Shown here: piece by piece, positions 9,267 to 17,964 of the stretch
Layout of the letters: the number at the start of each line of letters is the position of its first letter
Numbering within the stretch: the first letter of the stretch is position 1
Assembly (NCBI RefSeq): GCF_003402535.2
Contig: NZ_AP025171.1
Coordinates: forward strand, 1,612,001 to 1,676,000
Reading direction: 5' to 3'
DNA from: Cupriavidus sp. P-10
GTDB lineage: Bacteria; Pseudomonadota; Gammaproteobacteria; Burkholderiales; Burkholderiaceae
Length of the DNA: 64,000 nt
The notes under the pieces: model-generated
What the model saw: only the letters and a program-made list of their open reading frames with translations
Databases searched by the model: none
Told to the model about the DNA's origin: nothing
Position numbers and translations under genes: made by a program

Positions 9267-10124
9267 ATGCTCAACCCCATATGGATCCAGACCTTCGCCA
9301 CGGTGGCCACGGCGCACAGCTTTACCGACGCCGGGCGCCAGCTCGGCCTGTCGCAGTCATCGGTCAGCGATCACATCCGCCGGCTGGAACAGAGCGTGAA
9401 CCGGCGGCTGTTCGTGCGCGACACTCACTCGCTGTCGCTGACGCCCGATGGCGAGGCACTGCTGGTGCATGCGCGCCTGATTCTTGAGTCCCTGGCGCGC
9501 GCCGAGTCGCAATTCAGCGGGCCCCGGCTGCAGGGCCGGGTGCGGCTGGGCACGTCCGAGGACCTGGCGCAGGGACCGCTGCCCAACCTGCTGGCGGCGT
9601 TCCGGGCCACGCACCCGGACGTCGAGCTGGAGATCACGATCGCCATGACCAGCAAGCTGTATGAGGGCATCGAGGCCGGCACGCTGGACCTGATCGTCGG
9701 CAAGCGCCGCGAAGGCGAGCGCCGCGGCGTGCCGCTGTTCCTGGGCCAGCTCGAATGGCTGGCGCGGCCCGGCACCGTTGTCGACGTGGGCCAGCCGGTG
9801 CCGCTGATCCTGGTCAACGAGCCGAGCGTGACCCGCTCGGTGGTGCTGGACACGCTGGCCAAGGCCGGCTGGCGCTGGCGCGTGACCTGCACCAGCAGCA
9901 GTCATTCCGGCTGCATTGCGGCGGCGCGCGGCGGCCTCGGGATTACGGTGCGGGCACAGAACCTGACCGGCGGCGGGCTGGTGCCCCCGGTCAATGTCGA
10001 GGCCTTGCCGCCGCTGCCCGGCGTCGAATTCATCACGCTGGCGGCGCGACGCCTGAGCAAGCCCGCCGAGACGCTCCAGCAACTGATCCGCAAGAGCGAC
10101 CTGCGCGCGGGGCGGGTGGACTGA
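9267..10124 (+). CDS. LysR-family transcriptional regulator (divergent from MFS pump)
   Basis: A 285-residue LysR-type regulator. The N-terminal winged helix-turn-helix covers residues ~1-60 (WIQTFATVATAHSFTDAG, LSQSSVSDHIRRLEQSVNRR). The periplasmic-binding-like effector domain starts at about residue 90 (LQGRVRLGTSEDLAQGPL). The start MLNPIWIQTF at 9267 is chosen over upstream in-frame codons because LysR proteins begin directly with the HTH and because the dyad operator would otherwise lie inside the coding region. Likely role: control of the divergent MFS gene and of itself. Confidence 0.88.
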   Translation: MLNPIWIQTFATVATAHSFTDAGRQLGLSQSSVSDHIRRLEQSVNRRLFVRDTHSLSLTPDGEALLVHARLILESLARAESQFSGPRLQGRVRLGTSEDLAQGPLPNLLAAFRATHPDVELEITIAMTSKLYEGIEAGTLDLIVGKRREGERRGVPLFLGQLEWLARPGTVVDVGQPVPLILVNEPSVTRSVVLDTLAKAGWRWRVTCTSSSHSGCIAAARGGLGITVRAQNLTGGGLVPPVNVEALPPLPGVEFITLAARRLSKPAETLQQLIRKSDLRAGRVD

Positions 10125-10136
10125 ACGCGAGGCCTC

Positions 10137-11585
10137 TCATTCCGATCGGCCATGCCGCAGCACCCTGCCCGCGTGCACATCGACCGTCCGGCCGTTCCGG
10201 CAGGCGAGCTTGCCATTGACGAACACCGCGAGGATGCCGGTACTGACCGCCGTCGGGTTCTCGAAACTCGCGGTACCGCTGACGGTCGCTTCATCGAACA
10301 CAACCACGTCGGCATGAGCGCTCTCGGCAAGCACGCCCCGGCCTGCCAGGCCAAATCGGGCTGCACTCAGGCCAGTCATCTTGTGGACAGCCTGTTCGAG
10401 CGCCAATATGCGCCTTTCGCGCACATAGTGCCCCAGCACTCGGGGAAACGTGCCCCACAGCCGCGGGTGCGGGCTCACGTCATGTGCCAGCCCATCGGAT
10501 CCGACCATGGTCAGCGGATGCTGCAGGATGCGGCTGACGTCGTCCTCGCTCATGGCGAAGTAGATCGCGCCGGCCGGCTGCAGCGTCTGCGCCAGTTCTT
10601 CAGGTGCCACGCCGCGCTCGCGCGCCAGGGCAAACAACGAGCGCCCGGCAGCGCTGGGGTCCGCCTTTGACCAGGTGACCCGCACATCGTCCGACTGCGC
10701 CACGCGGCCCGGCAGCAGCATGGTCGACGAGGCGTTGTAGGGATAGCAGTCCAGGCAAACCGACTGGTTCCGGGACGCTTCCTCGATCATCGCCAGCGTT
10801 TCCACCGAGCGTCCATGGTTGGCCTTGCCGACCAGCTTGTGGTGCGACAGCACGGTGTCGATGCCCAGGGCGCGTCCGATCAGCAGCGCCTCGCGCAGGG
10901 CACTGTCGATGGCATCGCCCTCGTCGCGGATATGCATGGTGATGACGCCCCTGGCACTCGTCAGCGGCGCGCCTACCGCGATGACCTCGTCCGTGCTGGC
11001 GGCTTTCGCAGGCGGGTAATAGAGGCCGGTAGACATGCCGATGGCGCCGGCTTCCAGCGCAATGGCCAGGTCCAGCGCCATCAGCCGCTCCTCATGCGCG
11101 GTCGCGGCGCGATCCAGGCGGTCCATGCGCCGCACGCGCAGCGTCGAGTGGCCCACCAGGCAGGCGGCATTCACCGCTGGCCCGGTCTGCTCCAGTTCGT
11201 CCAGGTAGTCGCCGAAACTGCCGAAGCGCCAGGCGTCCGTTCCCAGCAGGTCCAGCGGCGCCGGCGGCGTCGCCACGGCCTGCAGCGGTGCCAGGCTGAT
11301 GCCGCAATTGCCCGTGACGACCGTCGTCACGCCTTGCGACAGCTTCGGATGCGGGCCCGCGGGGGCATCGAGCAAGAGCCGGTCGTCATGTGTGTGGACA
11401 TCGATGAAGCCAGGGGCAACGACGCGCCCCCGGGCATCGAAGCGCTCCCTGGCCGGCACATTCGTCAGGTCGCCAAGTCGGACGATGCGGTCCCCGGCAA
11501 TGCCGACATCCGCTTGCCGCCGCGGCGCCCCAGTCCCGTCGATCACCGCGCCGCCTTCGATGATGAGATCAAGCATGGTGTTCAT
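10137..11585 (-). CDS. N-acyl-D-amino-acid deacylase / D-aminoacylase-like amidohydrolase
   Basis: A 482-residue amidohydrolase-superfamily metalloenzyme. Expected metal ligands are visible: HTHDD at residues 64-68 and TGNCGIS with Cys94, which in D-aminoacylase bridges the zinc. Later blocks are VLSHHKLVG and MVGSDGLAHDVSPHPR, the latter holding the catalytic Asp. The family hydrolyses N-acyl-D-amino acids to D-amino acid plus carboxylate; which acyl or amino acid is used here is not evident. GAGG precedes the ATG. It is the last gene of an operon with the asparaginase (26-base gap) and a Bug binding protein, which suggests uptake and hydrolysis of an amide or N-acyl amino acid. Confidence 0.8.
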   Translation of the reverse strand: MNTMLDLIIEGGAVIDGTGAPRRQADVGIAGDRIVRLGDLTNVPARERFDARGRVVAPGFIDVHTHDDRLLLDAPAGPHPKLSQGVTTVVTGNCGISLAPLQAVATPPAPLDLLGTDAWRFGSFGDYLDELEQTGPAVNAACLVGHSTLRVRRMDRLDRAATAHEERLMALDLAIALEAGAIGMSTGLYYPPAKAASTDEVIAVGAPLTSARGVITMHIRDEGDAIDSALREALLIGRALGIDTVLSHHKLVGKANHGRSVETLAMIEEASRNQSVCLDCYPYNASSTMLLPGRVAQSDDVRVTWSKADPSAAGRSLFALARERGVAPEELAQTLQPAGAIYFAMSEDDVSRILQHPLTMVGSDGLAHDVSPHPRLWGTFPRVLGHYVRERRILALEQAVHKMTGLSAARFGLAGRGVLAESAHADVVVFDEATVSGTASFENPTAVSTGILAVFVNGKLACRNGRTVDVHAGRVLRHGRSE

Positions 11586-11611
11586 TCAGTCGCCTCGCTC
11601 GCCATTGGCAT

Positions 11612-12691
11612 TCATTGCTGCGCAAAGAAGTCGGAGATCTGCCGGATGTCCTTTGTCCTGGTCAACGCAAGCATCAGCAGGATCCGCGCTTTCGCTGCCG
11701 TGAGCGCCCCGGCGGCCATGCTTCCCGAGACCTTCGGCGTCACGATGCCGCTTACCACCCGCGAGCCGCGCACGATCGGGATACCTTTGCCGCCGAATTC
11801 GCGGATCAGCGCTTCGTGATCCGGGCTGGCATTGCCGTTGCCGGTGAAGCCGATGACGACGCCCTGCGCCCCCTCGTTCACCGCATCGCGCACCAGCTGC
11901 ATCTCCTGCCCCTGGTAGCGGTACACCAGCTCGACGCGCGGCAGCTTGGTGACGCCTGAAACGTCGAAGTACAACTCGCCCTTGGCGCGCGCCGGCTCGT
12001 AGTAGTAGATCACCCGTTCGCCGGCCACGGCGCCAAGGTAGCCTTGCTCGACGGAGCCCATGGCATCGACATTGAGCGTGTTCATCTTGGTGACGTACCG
12101 CGCCGCACTGATGCGGTCGTTCATCACCACCATCACGCCCCGGTCGCGCGAGCCCGGGTCGGCGGCCACCATGACGGCGTCGAGCAGGTTCACGGGCCCG
12201 TCCGCGCTGAGCGACGTTGCCGGGCGCATCGAACCCGTCACGACGATGGGCTTGCTGGACCGCGTGGCCAGGCTCAGGAAGTAGGCCGTTTCCTCCATCG
12301 TGTCCGTGCCGTGCGTGACCACGACACCAGCGACGTCCGGGTCCGCCAGCACCGCATTCACCCGCTTCGCGAGGTTGAGGATGTTCTCGCTGGTGATGAC
12401 GTTGCTGCCGACGTTGACGATCTGCTCGGCCCGCACGTTCGCGTAGCTGTGGATCTGCGGCACCGCCTTCAGCAGGCTGTCGACGCCTGCCAGCGGGCCG
12501 CTGTAGTTGGCCATGTCGGTGGCCGAGCGGGTCGAACTGACGATGGTGCCACCGGTGGCAAGGATGACCACACCGGGCTTGGGTGCGGCGCCGGGCTGCG
12601 GCGATTCCTTTGCCGGTTGGGCGGTGGCGGGAAGGATGAACAGGTTTGCCATGGCAAAGCACGCCAGCAGTGCGCGAAATGAAGTCTTCAT
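11612..12691 (-). CDS. Type II (periplasmic) L-asparaginase family enzyme
   Basis: A 359-residue asparaginase with signal peptide (MKTSFRALLACFAMANLFI then LPATAQP). The first catalytic block is ILATGGTI with nucleophile Thr49; the second is VVTHGTDTMEET with Thr129-Asp130. VTGSMRPATSLSADGP supplies the conserved support region. Hydrolyses asparagine (often also glutamine) to the acid plus ammonia in the periplasm. It lies between a Bug-type binding-protein gene and the deacylase gene on the same strand. The export signal together with a Bug protein suggests use of external amides as a carbon and nitrogen source (inference). Confidence 0.9.
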   Translation of the reverse strand: MKTSFRALLACFAMANLFILPATAQPAKESPQPGAAPKPGVVILATGGTIVSSTRSATDMANYSGPLAGVDSLLKAVPQIHSYANVRAEQIVNVGSNVITSENILNLAKRVNAVLADPDVAGVVVTHGTDTMEETAYFLSLATRSSKPIVVTGSMRPATSLSADGPVNLLDAVMVAADPGSRDRGVMVVMNDRISAARYVTKMNTLNVDAMGSVEQGYLGAVAGERVIYYYEPARAKGELYFDVSGVTKLPRVELVYRYQGQEMQLVRDAVNEGAQGVVIGFTGNGNASPDHEALIREFGGKGIPIVRGSRVVSGIVTPKVSGSMAAGALTAAKARILLMLALTRTKDIRQISDFFAQQ

Positions 12692-12718
12692 GATTTCCAG
12701 TCGGGGGATGGTCGGTAC

Positions 12719-13708
12719 TCAGTCCACTTGCGCGCCGGAGCGCTGCACTACGCTGGCCCAGAGCGGGGTTTCGCGCGCGACACGTTCGGTCAGCCGCTCG
12801 GGTGCACCGGTCAGCGTCTCGAATCCGATGGCGGCGTACCTTTCACGGACAGACGGCTTCGCCAGCACGGTGTTGATGACGCTGTTCAGCTGCGCGACGA
12901 TGGCTTTAGGGGTCCTGGCGGGTGCGACGATGCCGCCCCAGGCCACGATGTCGTAGCCCGGCACGCCGGACTCGGCAATCGTCGGCGTTTCCGGAAACAG
13001 GGCGCTGCGCTGCGCGCCGGTCACGGCCAGCAGCTTGAGCCGCCCCGCCTTGATATGCGGCGTGATCGAACTCAGGTTGTCGAACATCAGGTCCACCTGC
13101 CCGCCCATCAGGTCCTGGATGGCCTGCGGGCTGCCGCGATACGGCACATGCGTCATCGAGGTACCGGTCATGGCCTTGAACAGCTCCCCGCTCAGGTGCC
13201 CGGTCGTGCCGTTGCCGGCGGAACCCATGGTCAGCACGCCCGGCTTCGCCTTTGCCATTGCGATGAGCCCCTTGACATTGCTCACCCCAAGGTCCTTGCG
13301 CACCACCAGCGCATTCTGGACATAGCCGAGCAGCGCGACTGGCACAAGCTGCTTGTCCGGGTCATAGGGCAGCTTCCTGAACAGGGCCTTGTTGATGGCC
13401 AGCGTGCCCACGTTGCCATAGCCAATGGTGTAGCCGTCCGGCGCCGCATTGACCAGGTCGACCATGCCCACGTTGCCCGCGCCGCCGGGCTTGTTGTCGA
13501 CGATGAAAGACTGGCCCAGCGAGACGGACAGCTCTTCCGTCAGCAGCCGGCAAATGGCGTCGGGCGACCCGCCCGCGGCGGAGGGCACCACCAGCCTGAC
13601 CGGGCGACTGGGCCACCCGGCGGCACGCGGCAGGCCGGAAACGCCAAGGGATGCCGCCGCGATGCCAAGCTTCAGCACGTCGCGGCGGGTTAGTTGTCTC
13701 GTTGTCAT
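12719..13708 (-). CDS. Bug-family (TctC-like) periplasmic solute-binding protein
   Basis: A 329-residue binding protein of the tripartite tricarboxylate transporter family. The N-terminus carries a twin-arginine-like signal (TRRDVLKLGIAAASLGVSG). Family blocks follow: WPSRPVRLVVPSAAGGSPDA, IVDNKPGGAGNVGM and DGYTIGYGNVGTLAIN. The start at 13708 is preceded by GGAGAGGTGAGTCA; an upstream frame start at 13735 lacks support. Bug proteins bind carboxylates or amides with high affinity, often without a dedicated membrane permease nearby, and none is seen here. Promoter-proximal gene of the asparaginase/deacylase operon, divergent from a LysR gene. Confidence 0.88.
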   Translation of the reverse strand: MTTRQLTRRDVLKLGIAAASLGVSGLPRAAGWPSRPVRLVVPSAAGGSPDAICRLLTEELSVSLGQSFIVDNKPGGAGNVGMVDLVNAAPDGYTIGYGNVGTLAINKALFRKLPYDPDKQLVPVALLGYVQNALVVRKDLGVSNVKGLIAMAKAKPGVLTMGSAGNGTTGHLSGELFKAMTGTSMTHVPYRGSPQAIQDLMGGQVDLMFDNLSSITPHIKAGRLKLLAVTGAQRSALFPETPTIAESGVPGYDIVAWGGIVAPARTPKAIVAQLNSVINTVLAKPSVRERYAAIGFETLTGAPERLTERVARETPLWASVVQRSGAQVD

Positions 13709-13783
13709 TGACTCACCTCTCCTCGTTGGAAACACTGGGTGTGTTCAGCACGGATGGTAGAAAGGGCCTCGACATTGGACAAA

Positions 13784-13819
13784 CCACATTTACTGTGGAT
13801 AGCATGAGATTTCCTCATG
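13784..13819. promoter_or_regulatory. Two perfect dyads 20 bp apart (putative LysR operator pair)
   Basis: CCACA-TTTAC-TGTGG (13784-13798) and CATGAG-ATTTC-CTCATG (13803-13819). Both have a 5-base spacer and their centres are 20 bases apart, two helical turns, on one face of the helix. They lie between the Bug-asparaginase operon and the divergent LysR gene. Confidence 0.55.
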
Positions 13820-13880
13820 GCTAACCGGCGGATTGCCCAGATACCGGCGCTTCCGCCACACTCCTGCCCCCGCTTTTCTC

Positions 13881-14780
13881 ATGAACCTTCACGTACGCGC
13901 GCCTTCGACAATGTCATTGCTGTGCCTGGAAGCCAGTGCCCGCCTGCACTCCTTTACGGCGGCGGCGAAAGAACTGCAGCTGACGCAGGGGGCCGTGAGC
14001 CGGCAGATCCAGACGCTGGAAGACCGGCTAGGCGTGAGGCTCTTCACCCGCACGCGGGAAGCCCTGGTGCTGACGGATGCCGGGCGCTACTACCTGGGCG
14101 AGATCGAACCGCTGCTGCAGAAGCTCGAGCGTGCCACGGCCAATGTGATGGCACTCAAGGGGCGCGGGGGAGCCCTGTCCTTGTCGGTCGGCGCCTCGGT
14201 AGGCACGTATTGGCTGATTCCACGTTTGCCGGCCTTCACACGGGCCCATGGTGAAATCACGCTCAACCTGGGAACGCGCGTGGGCCCTGTCGATTTCCGC
14301 ACCATGGCCGTCGACGCTTCCCTGGAATTCGGCGATGGCCTGCGCACGGGCCTGCACAACGAGTTTGTGTTGCCGCTGGTGCTTTCGCCATATGCGGCGC
14401 CGGATTGGATCGCCAGGCACGGGAAGTCGGTCGACGCCAATACGCCCCGCGCGTCGTTGATCCACCATCAGACCCTGCCCGACGCATGGGACGAATGGTT
14501 CCGGCTGGACGGCATCCCTGGCGAAGGCGGCCGGGAAGGCCCCCGCTATGAAATCATGTCGATGGCGCTGAATGCCGCGGTGGCCGGGATGGGCGTGGCG
14601 TTGCTGCCGCCGTATATGGCGGACGACATGGTGGCGCTTGGGCGGCTAAGGCGCCTGTCGCGCCGCAAATGGCGCTATGCCAAAGGTTATTACCTGGTTT
14701 ATCCCGAGGAGTCCGCGGCGCTGCAATCGCTGCAGGTGTTCAGGGAGTGGCTGCAGGAGCAGGCAAGGGAAAGCGCCTAG
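13881..14780 (+). CDS. LysR-family regulator (GcvA-like), divergent from Bug-asparaginase operon
   Basis: A 299-residue LysR-type regulator. HTH region: ASARLHSFTAAAKELQLTQG then AVSRQIQTLEDRLGVRLFTR. The effector domain begins near residue 95 (LSLSVGASVGTYWLIPRLPA) and includes AVAGMGVALLPPYMADD, characteristic of the GcvA/AmpR-like subgroup. ATG at 13881 is preferred to an in-frame TTG at 13833 because of normal family length; no clear ribosome site is visible for either. Likely controls the divergent Bug - asparaginase - deacylase operon through the dyads at 13784-13819. Confidence 0.85.
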   Translation: MNLHVRAPSTMSLLCLEASARLHSFTAAAKELQLTQGAVSRQIQTLEDRLGVRLFTRTREALVLTDAGRYYLGEIEPLLQKLERATANVMALKGRGGALSLSVGASVGTYWLIPRLPAFTRAHGEITLNLGTRVGPVDFRTMAVDASLEFGDGLRTGLHNEFVLPLVLSPYAAPDWIARHGKSVDANTPRASLIHHQTLPDAWDEWFRLDGIPGEGGREGPRYEIMSMALNAAVAGMGVALLPPYMADDMVALGRLRRLSRRKWRYAKGYYLVYPEESAALQSLQVFREWLQEQARESA

Positions 14781-14783
14781 TCA

Positions 14784-14808
14784 GCCCGTTCCCTGGGGTT
14801 GCGGGCTT
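14784..14808. terminator. Possible bidirectional hairpin between convergent genes
   Basis: AGCCCG (14784-14789) pairs with CGGGCT (14803-14808) around a 13-base loop, between the LysR stop and the crotonase stop. No long T-run follows, so this is only a weak terminator candidate. Confidence 0.35.
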
Positions 14809-14821
14809 CGGCATGCCGGGT

Positions 14822-15592
14822 CTATCCGCGCCACTGCGGCCGACGTTTTTCCACGAACGCCGCAATTCCCTCCTTCGCATCGTCGGTCGCGGCCACCTGG
14901 CAGAACGTATCGACGGCGTACGACACCCCGCGACGATAGTCGCTGTCCGCTGCGCGGTGAAACGCGGCGCGGCCGATCGTCATGGCCGAGCGTGACTTGG
15001 ACGCGAGCGTCCGGGCCAGGCGGCGCGCCTCGGCCAGGACTTCCTCCTCGGCTACCAGGCGGTTGACCAGGTGCAATGCATGTGCCTCGGCGGCATCGAA
15101 GGTGCGGCCCGTGAACAGCAGATCGAACGCAACATGCCGCCCGACAATGCGCGGCAGGTGGGTGAAGTGAATCGCGGGCAGCATCCCGACATCGATTTCC
15201 GGGTAGCCGAAGCTTGCGTTCCCTGCGGCGACGATGAGGTCGCAGGAAATCGCCACGGTCATGCCGCCCCCGCGCGCCGCGCCGGCCACCGCCGCGATCG
15301 AGGGCTTGCCCAGCTGGTATTGCGCATCGCTCAGGCGCACATAGAGCTTGTCGAGCAGGGCATGGACGTCGGCCGCGGAGGCGCCCTGCAGCGCGCTGAT
15401 ATCCAGCCCGGCACAAAAGCGCCCGGGCACCTTGCTGGCGATGATGACGGCTCGCGCAGCATCGTCGGCGGCGGCTCGCTGCAATGCCTGGATCAACGCA
15501 TCGACCATCGGAATGGTCAGTGCATTGACGGGTGCGTTGTCCAGCAGGATTTCGGCGACGTGGTCGCGTACGGTGTAGGTGACAAGTGACAT
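14822..15592 (-). CDS. Enoyl-CoA hydratase/isomerase (crotonase) family protein
   Basis: A 256-residue crotonase-fold protein starting MSLVTYTVRDHVAEILLDN. The oxyanion-hole segments are GRFCAGLDISAL (residues ~59-70) and AGAARGGGMTVAISCDL (~104-120). The position of the first hydratase glutamate (normally GG.CELA) is occupied by Thr in GGGMTVA, while GYPEIDVGM retains a glutamate at the second position, so a plain hydratase role is doubtful and isomerase or hydrolase activity is possible. Last gene of an operon Bug (16854) - CoA-transferase (15625) - crotonase, 32 bases after the CoA-transferase. Confidence 0.82.
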   Translation of the reverse strand: MSLVTYTVRDHVAEILLDNAPVNALTIPMVDALIQALQRAAADDAARAVIIASKVPGRFCAGLDISALQGASAADVHALLDKLYVRLSDAQYQLGKPSIAAVAGAARGGGMTVAISCDLIVAAGNASFGYPEIDVGMLPAIHFTHLPRIVGRHVAFDLLFTGRTFDAAEAHALHLVNRLVAEEEVLAEARRLARTLASKSRSAMTIGRAAFHRAADSDYRRGVSYAVDTFCQVAATDDAKEGIAAFVEKRRPQWRG

Positions 15593-15624
15593 GGCGAATG
15601 TTGGGTGATGAGTAGATGGACGTC

Positions 15625-16836
15625 TCAGGCGGCGTCGGCTTGCGCCACACCGATGCCAATCGTGCCATCGTCGGCCAGGCGATGGACGTGGTCGACCGGG
15701 TAGCCCGCCTCCCGCAGGATTTCCTCGGTATGTTCGCCCAGCAGCGGCGCGGGCCGGTGTGCCGCGCGTGGCGCTTGCCCGAAGCGTACCGGCAGGCCGA
15801 CGTTGCTGACCGTCCCCAGCACCGGGTGGTCGGACTCGACGATCAGTTGCCGCGCGGCCACCTGCGGATGCGCAAGCGCCTGGTCCAGCGTCTGGATCGG
15901 CGAGCACGGCACGCCGGCCTGGCGCAGCCGATCCAGCCAGAAAGCGACCGTATCCCTGCCGATCCGGTCCTGCACAAGTGCCACCGTACGCGTGAAATGC
16001 CGTACCCGGCTGGCATTGGTGGCAAAGTCCGGGTGGTCCATCCACTGGTCGAGCCCTGCCACGGCGCAGAAGCGGCGCCACTGCGCGTCGTTGCCGACGC
16101 CGAGCATCAGCGGCCCATCGGCGGCCTCGAACGCCTGGTAGGGAGACATCGACGGATGGGCCGTCCCCATCTTCTGCGGCACCTGGCCCGTGCGCCAGTA
16201 GTTCTGCGCCATGTAGCCCATGAAGCCGAGGGCGGTTTCCATCAGCGCCACTTCCAGGTAGACGCCTTTGCCGGTCGACTGGCGCTCGATCAGCGCTGCC
16301 AGGATGCCGCTGAACGCGTGCATGCCGGTGCCCAGGTCGACCGGCGAGAAGCTCGCCCGCGCAAAGCTGCCGCCCGGCTCGCCCATGGTGCTGATCATGC
16401 CGCTGAAGGCCTGCAGCATGACGTCGTAGCCCGGCTCCTGCCCGAGCGGACCATCGCGGCCGTAGCCGGAGATCTCGCAGTAGATCAGCCGCGGATTGAG
16501 CGCGCGCAGCGTGTCGTAGTCCACGCCAAGCCTGGCCGCGGTGCCGCCGCCGAAGCCCTGCAGCACGACATCCGCCTGCGCCGCGAGGCGCTGCACGACC
16601 TGCTGCCCGGCCGGGGTCTTCAGGTCGACCGCGATGCTGCGCTTGTTGTGGTTGACGGACAGGAACACCGCCGACTGGCCCGCCTCCTGCGGCAGCCATG
16701 CGCGCGTGTCGTCGCCCGTGCCCGGCGGCTCTACCTTGATGACATCGGCGCCAAGCTCCCCGAGATACTGGCCGCATAGCGGCCCGGCCAGGACCTTGCT
16801 CAGGTCCAGTACGCGAATGCCTTTCAGTGCTTGCAT
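15625..16836 (-). CDS. Class III (CaiB/BaiF, formyl-CoA transferase-like) CoA-transferase
   Basis: A 403-residue CoA-transferase: MQALKGIRVLDLSKVLAGPL, GADVIKVEPPGTGD, NHNKRSIAVDLKTP. Asp167 in SFSPVDLGTGMHAF is the expected catalytic aspartate that forms the acyl-CoA anhydride intermediates. It moves CoA onto a carboxylate, presumably the substrate captured by the Bug protein encoded just upstream. GAGGGATCTGACC precedes the ATG at 16836. An earlier in-frame ATG at 16857 overlaps the Bug stop as ATGA, so translational coupling is possible and the start may be there. Confidence 0.86.
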   Translation of the reverse strand: MQALKGIRVLDLSKVLAGPLCGQYLGELGADVIKVEPPGTGDDTRAWLPQEAGQSAVFLSVNHNKRSIAVDLKTPAGQQVVQRLAAQADVVLQGFGGGTAARLGVDYDTLRALNPRLIYCEISGYGRDGPLGQEPGYDVMLQAFSGMISTMGEPGGSFARASFSPVDLGTGMHAFSGILAALIERQSTGKGVYLEVALMETALGFMGYMAQNYWRTGQVPQKMGTAHPSMSPYQAFEAADGPLMLGVGNDAQWRRFCAVAGLDQWMDHPDFATNASRVRHFTRTVALVQDRIGRDTVAFWLDRLRQAGVPCSPIQTLDQALAHPQVAARQLIVESDHPVLGTVSNVGLPVRFGQAPRAAHRPAPLLGEHTEEILREAGYPVDHVHRLADDGTIGIGVAQADAA

Positions 16837-16853
16837 GGTCAGATCCCTCGTTG

Positions 16854-17828
16854 TCATTCCGGCTTGATGCCGATGTCGCGCGCGACGGTGGTCCAGCGCT
16901 GGGCGTCGGTGCGCACGAAGGCCGCCAGTTCGGCGGGCCGGGTGGCCATCGGCTCCGCGCCGCGCGCCCGCAGCGCTGCGATGTAGCCGGGATCGTTGAC
17001 CGCCTTGGCGGCGGCGGCGCGCAACCGCTCGATTACTGCCTTGGGCGTCTGCGCCGGCGCCTGCAGCGAGAACCAGTATTTCAGGTCGACGTCCGGATAG
17101 CCGGCCTCCTTCAGCGTCGGCACGTCGGGCAGCAAAGGCGAGCGCTGCGAAGCGGTGATCGCCAGCGGGCGCAGCTTGCCGCCCTGGATCTGGCCGATGC
17201 AGGTGGTGAACGAGTCGAAGACGAAATCCACCTGCCCCGCCATCACGTCGGTCAGCGCCGGTGAACTGCCCTTGTACGGCACCGCCACGGCCCGGAAGCC
17301 GGCGGCCTTTTGCAGCAATGCGCCGTAGATATGCGGCGACGTGCCGGCGCCAAAGGTGGCGTAGGTGAGCCCGTTCGCGCTGGCCTTGCCAAGCCGGATG
17401 AGGTCTGCCAGCGACTTCACCGGCAGCTTGCCCGGATGCACCACCAGCACATTGGGCATCGCCGCCGTGGTCGCGATGGGGACGAAGTCGCGCGCGGGCT
17501 GGAAACGCGCCTGCGGGTACATCAGCGGATTGACCGCCTGCATGCCCACGGTGTTGTGCAGCAGCGTGTAGCCGTCGGCCTCGCCGTCCAGCACGTTCTG
17601 CGCGCCGAGGTTGCCGCTGGCGCCGGGACGGTTCTCGATGACCACCGGCTGGCCCAGCGCCTGGGACAGCGGCGTCGCCAGCAGCCGGGCGATGAAGTCG
17701 GTGGGCCCGCCGGCGGCAAAGGGCACCACCAGCCGGATCGGCCGGCTGGGCCAGTCATTGGCGAAAGCGGGCGGTGCCAGCGCGGCGGCAGCGGCACCCA
17801 GCAGCAAAGTGCGTCGTTTTGGATTCAT
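16854..17828 (-). CDS. Bug-family (TctC-like) periplasmic solute-binding protein
   Basis: A 324-residue binding protein with signal peptide MNPKRRTLLLGAAAAALAPP then AFAND. Family blocks: WPSRPIRLVVPFAAGGPTDF, IENRPGASGNLGAQN, DGEADGYTLLHNTVGMQAVN, VPYKGSSPALTDVMAGQVDF. Length is normal for the family. First gene of the operon with the CoA-transferase and crotonase, and divergent from a LysR gene 136 bases away. Role inferred: periplasmic capture of a carboxylate that is then activated by CoA transfer. Confidence 0.9.
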   Translation of the reverse strand: MNPKRRTLLLGAAAAALAPPAFANDWPSRPIRLVVPFAAGGPTDFIARLLATPLSQALGQPVVIENRPGASGNLGAQNVLDGEADGYTLLHNTVGMQAVNPLMYPQARFQPARDFVPIATTAAMPNVLVVHPGKLPVKSLADLIRLGKASANGLTYATFGAGTSPHIYGALLQKAAGFRAVAVPYKGSSPALTDVMAGQVDFVFDSFTTCIGQIQGGKLRPLAITASQRSPLLPDVPTLKEAGYPDVDLKYWFSLQAPAQTPKAVIERLRAAAAKAVNDPGYIAALRARGAEPMATRPAELAAFVRTDAQRWTTVARDIGIKPE

Positions 17829-17964
17829 TTGGTGTCTCCTGACCGGATTCGTGGGCCGATCATGGCAGCGCACCAGCCATAAGTCCAAGACAGATACAGG
17901 ATGACTGATATAAGATTTCACGATACCCCGGGGTGCCCCCGGCGCTTTTTCCGGAACCCAACCC

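Noticed and set aside
17926..17935. ACCCCGGGGT palindrome as LysR operator
   Set aside because: Only 10 bases and composed of C/G runs common in this genome; too weak to call without a second site.
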